A stretch of 64,000 bases of DNA from JAZSNL01 sp045536365. GTDB taxonomy: Bacteria; Bacillota_I; Bacilli_A; ML615J-28; CAG-313. The DNA lies in NCBI GenBank assembly GCA_045536365.1, contig JAZSNL010000030.1, positions 1 to 64,000 on the forward strand, read 5' to 3'. Each line of letters opens with the position of its first letter. The first letter of the stretch is position 1. Below the pieces are notes generated by a model. The model was not told the DNA's origin. It was given only the letters and a program-made list of their open reading frames with translations, and searched no databases. Below, in pieces: positions 25,391-34,675 of the stretch. A program made the translations under genes and the position numbers.

Positions 25391-26445
25391 CATTAATAGA
25401 ATTTCTAATAAAAGCAAAAACAAGTACATATGCAAATGGTACAAAATATAAAGTTCCATCAACTAAACCTAATTCTATTGACTATCACTATAAAGAAGAT
25501 AACTTTATATATCATGATACCTATTATGGGAACAAAGAATTTTATGGTAGAGAAATGGTATACGTAAATGGTAAATTCGTATGGTATATGGAATATGAAG
25601 GTGGGGTTTTAAATGATGAATCTACTGATATTTATGATAAAGTATTAAAACCAGCTCTAAAAAATATTGATAATAAAATGCCATTAAGAGGTCCACATAA
25701 GTTTTGTATTGATGATTATAAATATGTTTTTGAGATAAATGGTTCGATAAGAAAATTTGATGGAATAGAAAGAATATATAAAAAAGAGAAACTAATATAT
25801 GAATTAAAATGTCATGGTGGAAGTTTTAATAAAAAAATTAAATGGATTTTCTTTGATGTTGGTACAACTTTAGTTGATGAAGAAAATGCATATGATTATA
25901 GAGTTCTTGATATGATTAAAAATAGAAATATAACTTTTGAAGAATTTGATTCAAAAAGAATTGAGCTTGCGAAACAAGGACTAGATGGAAATAGTGCTGC
26001 TATAAAAGAATTTGGCTTAATTAAAACACAATGGCATTCTGAAAAAGAAATTTTATATGATGATGCTATTGAATTGCTTTTATATTTAAAAAATAAAAAA
26101 TATAAATTAGGTATAATTGCAAATCAGAAAAAAGGACTACAAAAAAGACTTGATGAATTTGGTATATTAGAATATTTTGATTTAGTTATAGCATCAGAAG
26201 AAGTTGGAGTATCAAAACCAGATAAAGAGATTTTTGAAATATCACTAGCTAAAGCAAATTGCAAACCCAATGAATGCATTATGATAGGTGATAGACTAGA
26301 TAATGATATTATTCCTGCTAATCAAATTGGTATGAAAACAATTTGGATAAGACAGGGTTTGTCAAAATATCAAACAATTAAAATGGGTATGGAATATTCA
26401 AATTTTGTTGTAAGTTCGTTATCTGAAATTGAAGATATTTTATAA
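25387..26445 (+). CDS. DUF5680-like domain fused to a HAD-like hydrolase
   Basis: A 352-residue fusion. Residues 1-140 resemble DUF5680 ('LIEFLIKAKTSTYANG', 'DTYYGNKEF', 'VWYMEYEG'), usually found alone or behind an XRE domain. From about 155 comes a HAD domain: motif I 'FFDVGTTLVDEE', which keeps the nucleophile Asp but has Gly instead of the second Asp, motif II 'GIIANQKKG', Lys in 'VGVSKPD' and motif IV 'MIGDRLDNDIIPA'. Four-base overlap with the previous HAD gene shows co-translation. Function of the fusion is unknown. Confidence 0.75.
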   Translation: MTLIEFLIKAKTSTYANGTKYKVPSTKPNSIDYHYKEDNFIYHDTYYGNKEFYGREMVYVNGKFVWYMEYEGGVLNDESTDIYDKVLKPALKNIDNKMPLRGPHKFCIDDYKYVFEINGSIRKFDGIERIYKKEKLIYELKCHGGSFNKKIKWIFFDVGTTLVDEENAYDYRVLDMIKNRNITFEEFDSKRIELAKQGLDGNSAAIKEFGLIKTQWHSEKEILYDDAIELLLYLKNKKYKLGIIANQKKGLQKRLDEFGILEYFDLVIASEEVGVSKPDKEIFEISLAKANCKPNECIMIGDRLDNDIIPANQIGMKTIWIRQGLSKYQTIKMGMEYSNFVVSSLSEIEDIL

Positions 26446-26458
26446 GGAGAAATAAATT

Positions 26459-27442
26459 ATGTTTAAATGTCCTAAATGTGGAAGCAAATTAACAAATTTT
26501 AAATGTAAAATGTGTTTTTATGAAATACCTATTAATAATGGTGTAAAATATTTTTGTGATGAAGAAAACATCAATGTAAATGATGAAGGTCATAAATATA
26601 TAGGTTATGATGATATTAATATTCACTTTTCACCATCCTTAATATATTGGGGATTAGATCATTATGGTATATATGGTGCTAGTGCAGTAGATATTGTAAA
26701 AAGATATGGTAAAGGTATTGTTGTTCTTGATTTAGGATGTGGATTAGGTCAAGCAACAATTCCATTTGCGAAAGCTGGTGCAATAGCAATTGGAGCTGAC
26801 ATAAGTGAAAAGATGTTAGAGTTTGCTTATCAAAGAAGTAATGGTAAATATGATAATTTACATCTTTGTAAAATGAATGCCTATAACTTAAATTTAGAGG
26901 ATGAAAGTGTTGATGTTGTAGTAGAAAATTCTGTGATTCATTTAGTAGATAATCCAGAACAAGTATATAAAGAAATTTACAGAGTTCTTAAAAAAGATGG
27001 CAAGTTTATTAGATTTACATCACCAGGACTACCAATAACTGAAGAACAAAGAGAGTTATCAATAAACAGCAAAAATGCATTTAAAGATGTAAGAAACTAT
27101 TATTATGAAGCATTAAAAGAATTAGGATATGAACCAGTTGATTTTGATAATAACTCATTTGAAATAGAAAAGAAATATTTTTATATACCACAATGTGAAG
27201 AAAACCATATTGTTTTAGATTATGAAGAAGAATTTACTGAATTTATGAAATTTAGAATTCATAGATTAGAACATAAAGCACATTCATTTTTACAACACAT
27301 ACCAGATGATATTCATCAAAAAACTTGGAAAAAAGCAGATGAATATGCTAAAGAAAAATATGGAGATAACTATAAAGAAATGAAAAGTTATTCTCATTAT
27401 AATGCAGGATATGACATTTATTTAAAGAAAGAAGAATTATAA
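26459..27442 (+). CDS. Zinc-ribbon methyltransferase
   Basis: A 327-residue class I SAM methyltransferase with an N-terminal four-Cys zinc ribbon ('CPKCGSKLTNFKCKMC', residues 4-19), as in RlmA-type enzymes. Motif I is 'VLDLGCGLGQAT' (about residue 97), with 'NSVIHLVDNPEQV' after it. The C-terminal 120 residues are charged and unfamiliar. Substrate not assignable. AAGGAG precedes the ATG. Confidence 0.78.
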   Translation: MFKCPKCGSKLTNFKCKMCFYEIPINNGVKYFCDEENINVNDEGHKYIGYDDINIHFSPSLIYWGLDHYGIYGASAVDIVKRYGKGIVVLDLGCGLGQATIPFAKAGAIAIGADISEKMLEFAYQRSNGKYDNLHLCKMNAYNLNLEDESVDVVVENSVIHLVDNPEQVYKEIYRVLKKDGKFIRFTSPGLPITEEQRELSINSKNAFKDVRNYYYEALKELGYEPVDFDNNSFEIEKKYFYIPQCEENHIVLDYEEEFTEFMKFRIHRLEHKAHSFLQHIPDDIHQKTWKKADEYAKEKYGDNYKEMKSYSHYNAGYDIYLKKEEL

Positions 27443-27444
27443 TT

Positions 27445-27954
27445 ATGGAAATCAAACGAGTATGTGATTTACTAAGAAAAGAATTATATAATAACAATTA
27501 TGAATATGGTTTTTATTGTGATGGTAAAAAATATAAACCTAATATGAGTAATGGATTTGATAGTGAATTTTATAACTTATTATTAACAGTATACAAAGTT
27601 CAAGATCCAATTGATACAATGAGAGAAAAAATAGGAACTTGCAATGATGTTGTACTTGTTATGAAGAAAATACTAGATGAGGATAAAATACAAAGTAAGA
27701 TATGGTTACTATATAAAAAAGTTAATAATAAAGTACATACAATATTAACATTTAATGTGAGTGATAAAACGATATATATAGAATTAACTCCACAATCAAA
27801 TAAACCATATTATGGAAAAGAAATAATCTATAATAATGAAGATGAACTTAATAAAGAATTTCAAAATCAAGGATATGATGTAATTGACATTACAAATGAT
27901 ATTGTTGTTGGAGAGCACCCCAAGTTCAGTTTGAAACTAATCAGAGGAGAATAG
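27445..27954 (+). CDS. Transglutaminase-like cysteine peptidase-fold protein
   Basis: A 169-residue protein with a plausible Cys-His-acid triad of the transglutaminase-like fold: Cys in 'KIGTCNDVV' (about residue 64), His in 'NKVHTILTF' (about 95) and an acidic residue in 'TIYIELTPQ' (about 110). Family assignment is by pattern only. It starts two bases behind the zinc-ribbon methyltransferase. Confidence 0.5.
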   Translation: MEIKRVCDLLRKELYNNNYEYGFYCDGKKYKPNMSNGFDSEFYNLLLTVYKVQDPIDTMREKIGTCNDVVLVMKKILDEDKIQSKIWLLYKKVNNKVHTILTFNVSDKTIYIELTPQSNKPYYGKEIIYNNEDELNKEFQNQGYDVIDITNDIVVGEHPKFSLKLIRGE

Positions 27955-27957
27955 AAA

Positions 27958-28458
27958 ATGAGATATTTAACTAAATATTGGTATAACAAGATGCAAAAGG
28001 GTGTAATGAATTTAACTCAAGAGGAAAATGAGTGGTTTGATTTGATAGATAGACTTTATTTAGAAGAAACTGAATCATTTGCATATCCACTTCATGATGG
28101 TGTATTGATAAACTTTCAAAAGATTAATAATAATTATGAACTAGTTGTTTATGTCGATATTGATGATGAAAACATAAAAACTAAATTTGTTAAAATTACT
28201 TTTTCAAATGCTGCAATATTAGAGTTTGAAGACAATATTACATTCTTAAAAGATAAACGTCAAGTAGCTTTGCTTGAGGGAAATTGGAATAAACTAAAAT
28301 CAATGGCAATATATTTAAATCATGAATTATATAAAATTAATAATGGTTATGAATTTCATTTGATGGTTTCTGAAGTTGGGAAGAAAGGTACTTGGACTTT
28401 AAAATATATATCAATATTATGTGATAATATAGATGTACAATTATCATATGAGTACTAA
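27958..28458 (+). CDS. Hypothetical protein, DUF4085-like start
   Basis: A 166-residue soluble protein. The opening 'MRYLTKYWYNKMQKG' resembles DUF4085 proteins of Bacilli; the rest alternates short strands and an 'EGNWNKLKSMAIYLNHELYK' helix. No catalytic motif visible. Last gene of the seven-gene operon, three bases behind its neighbour with AGAGGAG. Confidence 0.5.
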   Translation: MRYLTKYWYNKMQKGVMNLTQEENEWFDLIDRLYLEETESFAYPLHDGVLINFQKINNNYELVVYVDIDDENIKTKFVKITFSNAAILEFEDNITFLKDKRQVALLEGNWNKLKSMAIYLNHELYKINNGYEFHLMVSEVGKKGTWTLKYISILCDNIDVQLSYEY

Positions 28459-28514
28459 AAAAAGACTTTTAGTCCCATACACCTTTTAAAAAGATAGATA
28501 TCGTAGCAGTTAGG

Positions 28515-28726
28515 CATTTTTTGAAATCTATAGGTCTTCTGAAAAGAGGATCTATTTTTGATTTATATAGACTATTTTGCTTGAAATATAGTGAAATAGT
28601 CTCTTTTTTACCTGTTTATGAAACATTTAGATTTAAATACCTAAGGAGACTTACCAAGGACTCGAACCATTAACTTACGGGTGTCGAACCTTTAGTTCTT
28701 ACGGGACTCGAACCTATAAGAGATTA
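28515..28726. repeat. Direct repeat B with terminator and T-loop-like boxes
   Basis: About 210 bases that recur at 31603-31815. It begins TTTTTTGAAATCTATA, contains a hairpin (AGACTATTT...AAATAGTCT, 28569-28602, then T) and ends with three boxes of the type GACTCGAACC plus CTATAAGAGATTATGG. No gene is present in 28459-28872. The 5' flank (28455-28514) also recurs at 34379-34439. Confidence 0.8.
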
Positions 28727-28872
28727 TGGTGGAAATAATATTGAATTTAGTGTATAATATGAGTGTTAGATAAATTAGAATTTATATAAAAATTTAAAAA
28801 GAACCATTGGAACTATGTAAAGAACTATAAATATAAAGCATTATAGTATATAATATAGTTGGAGGTGGTAAC

Positions 28873-29568
28873 ATGTTATTCCAAAATAAATTAAAAGAAT
28901 TACGAAAAGAGAAAAATATTTCTCAATATGACTTAGCAGATGCTTTAAATATTAGTAGAAGTGTTGTCGCAAAATGGGAAACCGGTTTAACATTACCAAG
29001 CGAAGAATCAACTATATTATTAATGGAATATTTTAATGTTTCTCGAGAGGAATTATTTAATAATGAAGAAACGGAAACTATTATTGTAAAAAAGAATGTT
29101 TCTATTTCAAAATTGAAAAGACTTATTATTATATTGTCTTCAATATTATTAGTTGTAATTATTACTATGATAATTTTATTGTCAGGGTTAATGCCTAAAT
29201 CGTTATCAAAGCAGTTAGATAAGTTAGGAGATTTAGATGAAGTAAAAATATCTTTGTATTCTTTTACTACTGATGAAACATATTATTTAGATTTAACCGA
29301 AAAGAACGTTCATGATGAAGTACTATCAAAGTTAAATAGTATGGAGTATAAATTATATCCTAAATATAAATTGGTAGAAAAATGGGTTGGTGAATATACA
29401 ATAATTTTAAAAGGAGATATTGTGATTTATTTAAACCAAGGATATATGATTGTTGATGGTGAAAATAGAGCTGTTAAGTCTTATAGTCCAGATACATTAT
29501 ATACAATTATACAATTACTAATTGATAGTGAAAGTATAGAAATTATGGATGAGAAGTTTAATAAATAG
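28873..29568 (+). CDS. XRE-family regulator with membrane helix
   Basis: A 231-residue protein. A Cro/CI helix-turn-helix is at residues 1-60 ('ISQYDLADALNISRSVVAKWE'), a membrane helix at about 80-105, and an outside domain of about 120 residues. This layout suggests a membrane-tethered regulator that senses something outside the cell. GGAGGTGG precedes the ATG. A lipoprotein gene follows 42 bases later. Confidence 0.78.
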   Translation: MLFQNKLKELRKEKNISQYDLADALNISRSVVAKWETGLTLPSEESTILLMEYFNVSREELFNNEETETIIVKKNVSISKLKRLIIILSSILLVVIITMIILLSGLMPKSLSKQLDKLGDLDEVKISLYSFTTDETYYLDLTEKNVHDEVLSKLNSMEYKLYPKYKLVEKWVGEYTIILKGDIVIYLNQGYMIVDGENRAVKSYSPDTLYTIIQLLIDSESIEIMDEKFNK

Positions 29569-29610
29569 AAATCCAAATTTATTTGTTATATTAATAGGAG
29601 GTAAATTAAT

Positions 29611-30564
29611 ATGAAGAAAATTAGTTTTGTACTGTTATTTTTAATAAGTCTAGTTTGCCTTACAGGATGTTATAAACAGGAAAAATATGAATTTCAAGAA
29701 GGAAGATATGCATATAATGGAGAAAAAGTGAATTTCTATGAGGATATTATTATTAGTAATGTATTTGTAGATTTGGAATTATCAACTGATATGAATAAAA
29801 ATTTAATAACTAATCGTAAAACTAATACAAATTATAATATTAATTTTATAATAGTTACTAGTGATGGTTTAACTCATAATTGTGATTTTACTTTAGGTGG
29901 TAAAAATGGTTTAGTTGGTGATCAAGTTGATAGATACCATGCTGAATTAAATATTTCAGAAATTTTAGGTAAAGAAAACGCAGTTCTTATATTAGTACTA
30001 GAATTTAGAAATCCAGATTATTACAGTGATAGCACAAAGACTAATGCAACTGAAGTTAGGATTCAATTAAAATATTTTAGAATTGGAGAAGAATATATTG
30101 ATTCTACTTTATATGATTTTCCAAATAAATTATATTACATTGAAGGAACTCAGGATAGTCACAATTATATTAATGGTTTATGTGATTGTGGTGAATTCGA
30201 TAGTGTTTGGTTAAATGAAAACTTTAGATTATCAGATGAACAAATATTATTTAAAGGTAGTATAGATGATGAGTTTAATTGTGATGTCATTCTTTTGACC
30301 TTAAAACATACCACAACATATATTGAATTATCAAAAAAGCATTTCAAATTAGATGAAATAACTGAAGTAGTATATATAAGTTCAACGCCCCCAAGTCATT
30401 TCTATGAACCTGGTAATGAAGACAAGTTAAATAATTTTCATCAAATTGTATTTTTATATGTTGATGTTGAAACAAAAGAAGAGATTATTGAATTAATAAT
30501 AGAATTAGAAAAGTTACCATTTATTAGAAGTGCGGAACCTAATTATATTGAATATCCATGTTAA
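29611..30564 (+). CDS. Lipoprotein of unknown function
   Basis: A 317-residue protein with a signal peptide and lipobox LTGC (Cys20). The mature part has many short strands; no family recognised. The about 35 bases in front of the gene, including AATAGGAGGTAAA, recur in front of two more lipoprotein genes at 32.0 and 32.6 kb. Probably co-transcribed with the XRE-membrane gene and ended by the hairpin behind it. Confidence 0.7.
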   Translation: MKKISFVLLFLISLVCLTGCYKQEKYEFQEGRYAYNGEKVNFYEDIIISNVFVDLELSTDMNKNLITNRKTNTNYNINFIIVTSDGLTHNCDFTLGGKNGLVGDQVDRYHAELNISEILGKENAVLILVLEFRNPDYYSDSTKTNATEVRIQLKYFRIGEEYIDSTLYDFPNKLYYIEGTQDSHNYINGLCDCGEFDSVWLNENFRLSDEQILFKGSIDDEFNCDVILLTLKHTTTYIELSKKHFKLDEITEVVYISSTPPSHFYEPGNEDKLNNFHQIVFLYVDVETKEEIIELIIELEKLPFIRSAEPNYIEYPC

Positions 30565-30572
30565 TTATTTTA

Positions 30573-30614
30573 AAAAGACCACTAAAGCTAATATTAGCCT
30601 TAATGGTCTTTTTC
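30573..30614. terminator. Terminator shared by the lipoprotein gene and the recombinase remnant
   Basis: AAAAAGACCA pairs with TGGTCTTTTT around GCTAATATTAGC, itself a palindrome. Confidence 0.8.
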
Positions 30615-31532
30615 TTTACTAGAATATTTACTTTCTTTCCTATGTACCCTCCCATATTCATCGTATGACACATTAGAACGACGCTTAATTTCTTGTATTA
30701 CATGTTCAAATTGTTCAGCACTTATAATTGCTGGATGATTATTTACTACCTGGTATTGACTACTTTATTGCTCGTAAAGTTTTAAGAAGAATTACATTGC
30801 CTGCGTATTTTTCATTTTTAAGCATTTCTCAATGGTGCGTTTTGACCATTGTGGAAGCCCTGTAGGAGAAGGGGTTTTCAGATTATATAAATAGTCAATG
30901 ATGCCAATAATACTATAACCTTCTAAATACTTGTCAAATATCATTTTTACCACATTAGCTTCTTTATGATTAATAACTAGTTCACCTGTATCGTCTTTCT
31001 TATAACCATAACAAGGTTTAGTGTAAAGTGGCGATGTGCCATTTCTGATTTGTTCACGAATTGCCCAAGTGATATTTTCATGTCTTTCTTGTATTTATCC
31101 TTCAGCAACAGCAGTTGCAACAGTTATATAGACTCTAGTTGATGGATCATCAGACCACATTTATTCATCTTCAAAATATATACGAATGCCTAAATCAACT
31201 AATGTTTGAAGTGTAGTAAGAACATCAATTGTGTTTCTTCCAAACCTACTAACACTTTTAGTAATAATGATATCAAGTTGTTTTGCTTTGCACATATCAA
31301 TCAGTCTATTAAATTCTTCACGTTTAGTAGTCATACCAGATTTATAATCCATAAAGACATCAGTAATAACCCACTTTGGATTATTATTAATCACTTGAAT
31401 TAAACCATTCACTTGATTAGACATAGACCTAAGTTGTTCAGCTTTAGTAGAACTAACACAAGCATATATTCCAACGCAGTATTTTTCTTTTTCAACACCT
31501 AGAATTATAATAACTTTTGAGATATAAAACAC
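30600..31532 (-). pseudogene. Large serine recombinase, wrecked
   Basis: The minus strand encodes most of a large serine recombinase. The catalytic domain reads 'VGIYACVSSTKAEQ' (the catalytic serine follows the Val as in YARVS) to 'GLGIRIYFEDE'-like end, here 'LGIRIYFEDE'. It is broken by TAA at 31161-31163, another TAA near 31098 ('VAEG*'), and at least one frameshift near 30830, after which 'YQVVNNHPAIIS' and 'IKRRSN' continue in another frame. The zinc/coiled-coil C-terminus is missing. Such recombinases move integrative elements and phages; here it is dead. It lies between the direct repeats B and C. Confidence 0.88.
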
Positions 31533-31602
31533 TTCCTTTATAAGATTATATTAAAAGAAGACATAATATGTAAATAGCCTACTTAAAATAACCTACTACA
31601 CA

Positions 31603-31815
31603 CATTTTTTGAAATCTATAAGTCTTCTGATTGAAGGCTTATTTTTTAATTTATATAGGGTATTTTAGCCAAATTTAGTTAGAATATCCTTTTTTTTTAC
31701 CTATTTATGAAACATTTAGATTTAAAGACTAGGTGAGACTGACCACGGACTCGAACCATTAAATTACGGGATTCGAACCTTTTGTTCTGATGGGACTCGA
31801 ACCTATAAGAGATTT
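31603..31815. repeat. Direct repeat C, partner of repeat B
   Basis: Matches 28515-28726 along its length in the same orientation, including TTTTTTGAAATCTATA, TTTATGAAACATTTAGATTTAAA and the three T-loop-like boxes. No gene is present in 31533-32044. Confidence 0.8.
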
Positions 31816-32044
31816 ATAATTTGACACGCTATATTTACAAATGGTATAATATAGATGAAGATATTAAACTTTTTGTCACTTTTTACTATGTTTAATTGTT
31901 TTATATGTGAAAGGATAAAATTTCTCTTAAAAAGAGATAGTATTCTAGTGCATAAATTTAAATTATGTATTATAATATAAATAAGTAAAATAGTTTCAAC
32001 AAAAATGGACTTTTATTTGTTATATTAATAGGAGGTAAAATTAT

Positions 32045-32554
32045 ATGAAGAAAATATTAGTTAGTATGTTTTTGTTAGTATTTGGATTATGTTTGGTTGG
32101 TTGCGTTGATACACCTAATGGACCTGGAACAGAAGATCCATATGGTCCTCAAGAAAGTTGGCCTGATGATCCATTACTAATAGTAAGAAATAGTGAAGGT
32201 AAAATTGTTTTTAGTACTATAGCTTTAATGGGTGATTCATGTGATATTAAATACACGGATTTAAATAAAAATAAAACAATAGATGCAAAAAATAAAAATG
32301 AAATATTTGATTATTTAATAGACCTATTATTATATGGAAGAGAATCAGTAAAAGATTACACAAATTGTGCAATGGATTATAGTATAAAAATCACATATGA
32401 TATGCCTAATAGTGGTATAGTACCACCCAATACATATGAATTTAAATTTCATTCACAATGTGGCGCAATGACAATATTAAAAAATGATAACTTAATAGGC
32501 ACAGTTATTTTATCAATTGATGAAGTAAATGTTTTGTTAGATTATATAAAATAA
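32045..32554 (+). CDS. Small lipoprotein A
   Basis: A 169-residue lipoprotein with signal peptide and lipobox LVGC (Cys20). Mature part begins with a Pro/Gly/Asp-rich linker; two later Cys residues could pair. The first 20 codons are nearly the same as in the next gene, so the two share a copied export leader. Function unknown. Confidence 0.7.
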   Translation: MKKILVSMFLLVFGLCLVGCVDTPNGPGTEDPYGPQESWPDDPLLIVRNSEGKIVFSTIALMGDSCDIKYTDLNKNKTIDAKNKNEIFDYLIDLLLYGRESVKDYTNCAMDYSIKITYDMPNSGIVPPNTYEFKFHSQCGAMTILKNDNLIGTVILSIDEVNVLLDYIK

Positions 32555-32607
32555 AAGAAAGAAAAAACCCTATAGTTATTTGTTATATAAATAGGAGGTA
32601 AATTTAT

Positions 32608-33327
32608 ATGAAGAAAGTTTTAGTTAGTATGTTTTTATTAGTATTTGGATTATGTTTAGTAGGGTGCACTGATGAACCTATAAAAACATATGAAGATGAA
32701 TATTTTATATATAACAAAAAAGAATATATGAATGATGATCAAATCTTTTTATCAGGGTTAACAGAAAAAGGAAAAGAACAAGAAATTCTTTATATTCCTA
32801 GTAGCTTTAATGGAAATAAAGTAATTCTTTCCAACATTGCAATTATTTCAAATTTATTACAAATAACAAGTGATAGTCTTAAAAAAGTATATATGGACGC
32901 TGGATTAACTTCTTTTGGTAATTTTTGTGTTGTTAATAATGATATTAAAATAATGATTGTATCAACAACTATAAAATCATACCCAGATCAGGGAACAGTT
33001 TATATTAGTAGTAAAACATTTAGTGAATTAGAAAGAAAACCAATTAGACCTGAGGTTATGCCTGCTAATATAAGTTATAACTATAATTATGAAAACTCAC
33101 CAAATGATGGTTATTATTGGCTTGATGATTATGATAATGAATTAATTACTTATATACCTACTAATCCAATAAGAAGTGGTTATCAATTTGGTGGATGGTA
33201 TAAAGAAGCTGAGTGCATTAATAAATGGGATTTTGAAAATGATATGGTGCCAGAAAAAGAATATGATATTAGTGAAGACTATATTTTTTATGAAACAATT
33301 TTGTATGCAAAATGGATTAAGGAGTAA
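32608..33327 (+). CDS. Lipoprotein B with InlB-type repeat
   Basis: A 239-residue lipoprotein (lipobox LVGC, Cys20). The C-terminal about 60 residues form a Listeria-Bacteroides (InlB B-type, Flg_new) repeat, with 'PIRSGYQFGGWYKEAEC' and the closing 'TILYAKW'. Such repeats occur in surface proteins that contact host or matrix. The upstream 35 bases and the signal peptide are copied from lipoprotein A. Eight bases separate it from the next small gene. Confidence 0.78.
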   Translation: MKKVLVSMFLLVFGLCLVGCTDEPIKTYEDEYFIYNKKEYMNDDQIFLSGLTEKGKEQEILYIPSSFNGNKVILSNIAIISNLLQITSDSLKKVYMDAGLTSFGNFCVVNNDIKIMIVSTTIKSYPDQGTVYISSKTFSELERKPIRPEVMPANISYNYNYENSPNDGYYWLDDYDNELITYIPTNPIRSGYQFGGWYKEAECINKWDFENDMVPEKEYDISEDYIFYETILYAKWIKE

Positions 33328-33335
33328 AGTAAAAT

Positions 33336-33560
33336 ATGAAGAAAATAATTAAATTTATAATGATATTTTCAATTAGTATTATTTTGGTATTAAGTTTTTC
33401 TTCAATCACAGGATTTGCTGCAAGTGCTGATAATTCATTTAATGGAAGTTATATTTTATCTAATGGAATAATAGTATTAGTAGATGAAGATATTGATGGT
33501 TATTTAACAGGATCTCTTATTTTTTATAATCCAAGAGATAATGAGGAATTATTACAATAG
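33336..33560 (+). CDS. Small exported protein
   Basis: A 74-residue protein with a signal peptide (about residues 1-30, ending 'GFAASA') and a short acidic mature part. No lipobox. No family recognised; it could be the beginning of a larger surface protein that was lost. Its ribosome-binding site is AAGGAG in the end of lipoprotein B. Confidence 0.5.
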   Translation: MKKIIKFIMIFSISIILVLSFSSITGFAASADNSFNGSYILSNGIIVLVDEDIDGYLTGSLIFYNPRDNEELLQ

Positions 33561-33593
33561 TAATATAATTAATCTTAAAAGGAGGTGAATTTA

Positions 33594-34322
33594 TTGATAA
33601 AAATAAAAAATCTATTATATATGATAGTTATTACATTTGTATGTTCTATATTATCTGGTTGTACTATTGGATATGAAATAACTGATTTCAAAGTTGAAAA
33701 AAAAGAAATTAGTAATTTAGAATATAGTGAAAAATATAAAATTTATCATTATGATAAAAAATCGGAAATTACAGAATTAGAATATGACATATTTAAAAAT
33801 TATGATGAAGAATATTTTAAAGATAATTCAGTAATTGTAATTACATTATTAGATATAGAAATCTTATCAAGAGGTACACTTTCTCCACTTCAAACATTAG
33901 AAGGATTTTACAAAGGGCACTCAATTCCAATAAATGATAAGCTTTCAGAATTGTTTTTACAACTTCATATAAGCGAAAAAACTGGAAGAGGAATTCCTAA
34001 AATAATTAGTGTTTATGGAAAAGAGTCTATAGAAGTAAATGATAATAATTTAACTGTGACAATTCCATTTAATAGAATTAATGAAAATTCTAAAGTGGGT
34101 AATAAAGTGGGTAATAAAGTGTGTAATAAAAGTTTAAACAACTCACAAATTAAAGTTTTAGCAGAAATTAGGAATAATCCCAATGTTACAAAACAACAAC
34201 TTATGACTTTATGTGAATTAGGCAAAACATCAATTGATAATATTATATCCACACTTAAGAAACTTGGTTATATTGAACGAATTGGTTCTAATAAAACAGG
34301 ATACTGGAAAGTAAATGAATAA
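33594..34322 (+). CDS. Chimeric ORF: lipoprotein N-terminus joined to RecG-like ATPase C-terminus
   Basis: The likely start is the TTG at 33594, six bases after GGAGGTG, giving 242 residues. Residues 1-23 are a signal peptide with lipobox LSGC. From about residue 87 the sequence becomes the C-terminal part of a RecG-like/AlbA-type regulator: 'EILSRGTLSP', 'ELFLQLHISEKTGRGIPKI', then a winged helix ('VTKQQLMTLCELGKTSIDNI'). A DNA-binding domain behind a lipoprotein signal makes no sense in the cell, so this looks like a deletion joint that happens to be in frame. Confidence 0.6.
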   Translation: MIKIKNLLYMIVITFVCSILSGCTIGYEITDFKVEKKEISNLEYSEKYKIYHYDKKSEITELEYDIFKNYDEEYFKDNSVIVITLLDIEILSRGTLSPLQTLEGFYKGHSIPINDKLSELFLQLHISEKTGRGIPKIISVYGKESIEVNDNNLTVTIPFNRINENSKVGNKVGNKVCNKSLNNSQIKVLAEIRNNPNVTKQQLMTLCELGKTSIDNIISTLKKLGYIERIGSNKTGYWKVNE

Positions 34323-34435
34323 TGATTTAATTAGTGATAGACTATAAGATTTATTGTATAGTTTATCACTATTTTTATTAAAAGTGACTTATAGTCCCAT
34401 ACTCCTATATAAAAGATAGATATCGTAGCAGTTAG

Positions 34436-34627
34436 GCATGTGAGGAGTATGTAACTTACATACCAAAAATAGAGGAAAACACTATAAAAATAGGTCATTT
34501 TAGGCATAAATGCAGGTATTCTACCTTTATAATCACAGAAGATGGTTATAGACATAGGGTATGGAAAGACAGTGTAAAGGTCATAATTAGTCTTAACCTC
34601 AGTGCGTCGAACATAAAAACTTTATAA
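34436..34627 (+). pseudogene. Remnant coding segment inside repeat D1
   Basis: An open frame of 63 codons without a start, between a TAG and a TAA, reading 'GHFRHKCRYSTFIITEDGYR' then 'HRVWKDSVKVII'. The copy at 41.4 kb differs mainly at third positions or by similar residues but has a frameshift and a TGA, so the unit was once a real gene. The pattern recalls the zinc-ribbon start of some transposases; this is a guess. Confidence 0.4.
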
Positions 34628-34640
34628 AAATAAACTAAGT

Positions 34641-34675
34641 AAGAAGAGATATTTGGTAAGTCTCTTCTTATTTTT
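34641..34675 (+). terminator. Terminator at the end of repeat D1
   Basis: AAGAAGAGA pairs with TCTCTTCTT, followed by ATTTTTT; the same hairpin closes the other D copies. Confidence 0.75.

Noticed and set aside
28569..28602. A new small RNA in repeat B
   Set aside because: The hairpin followed by T is better explained as the terminator of the seven-gene operon ending at 28458.
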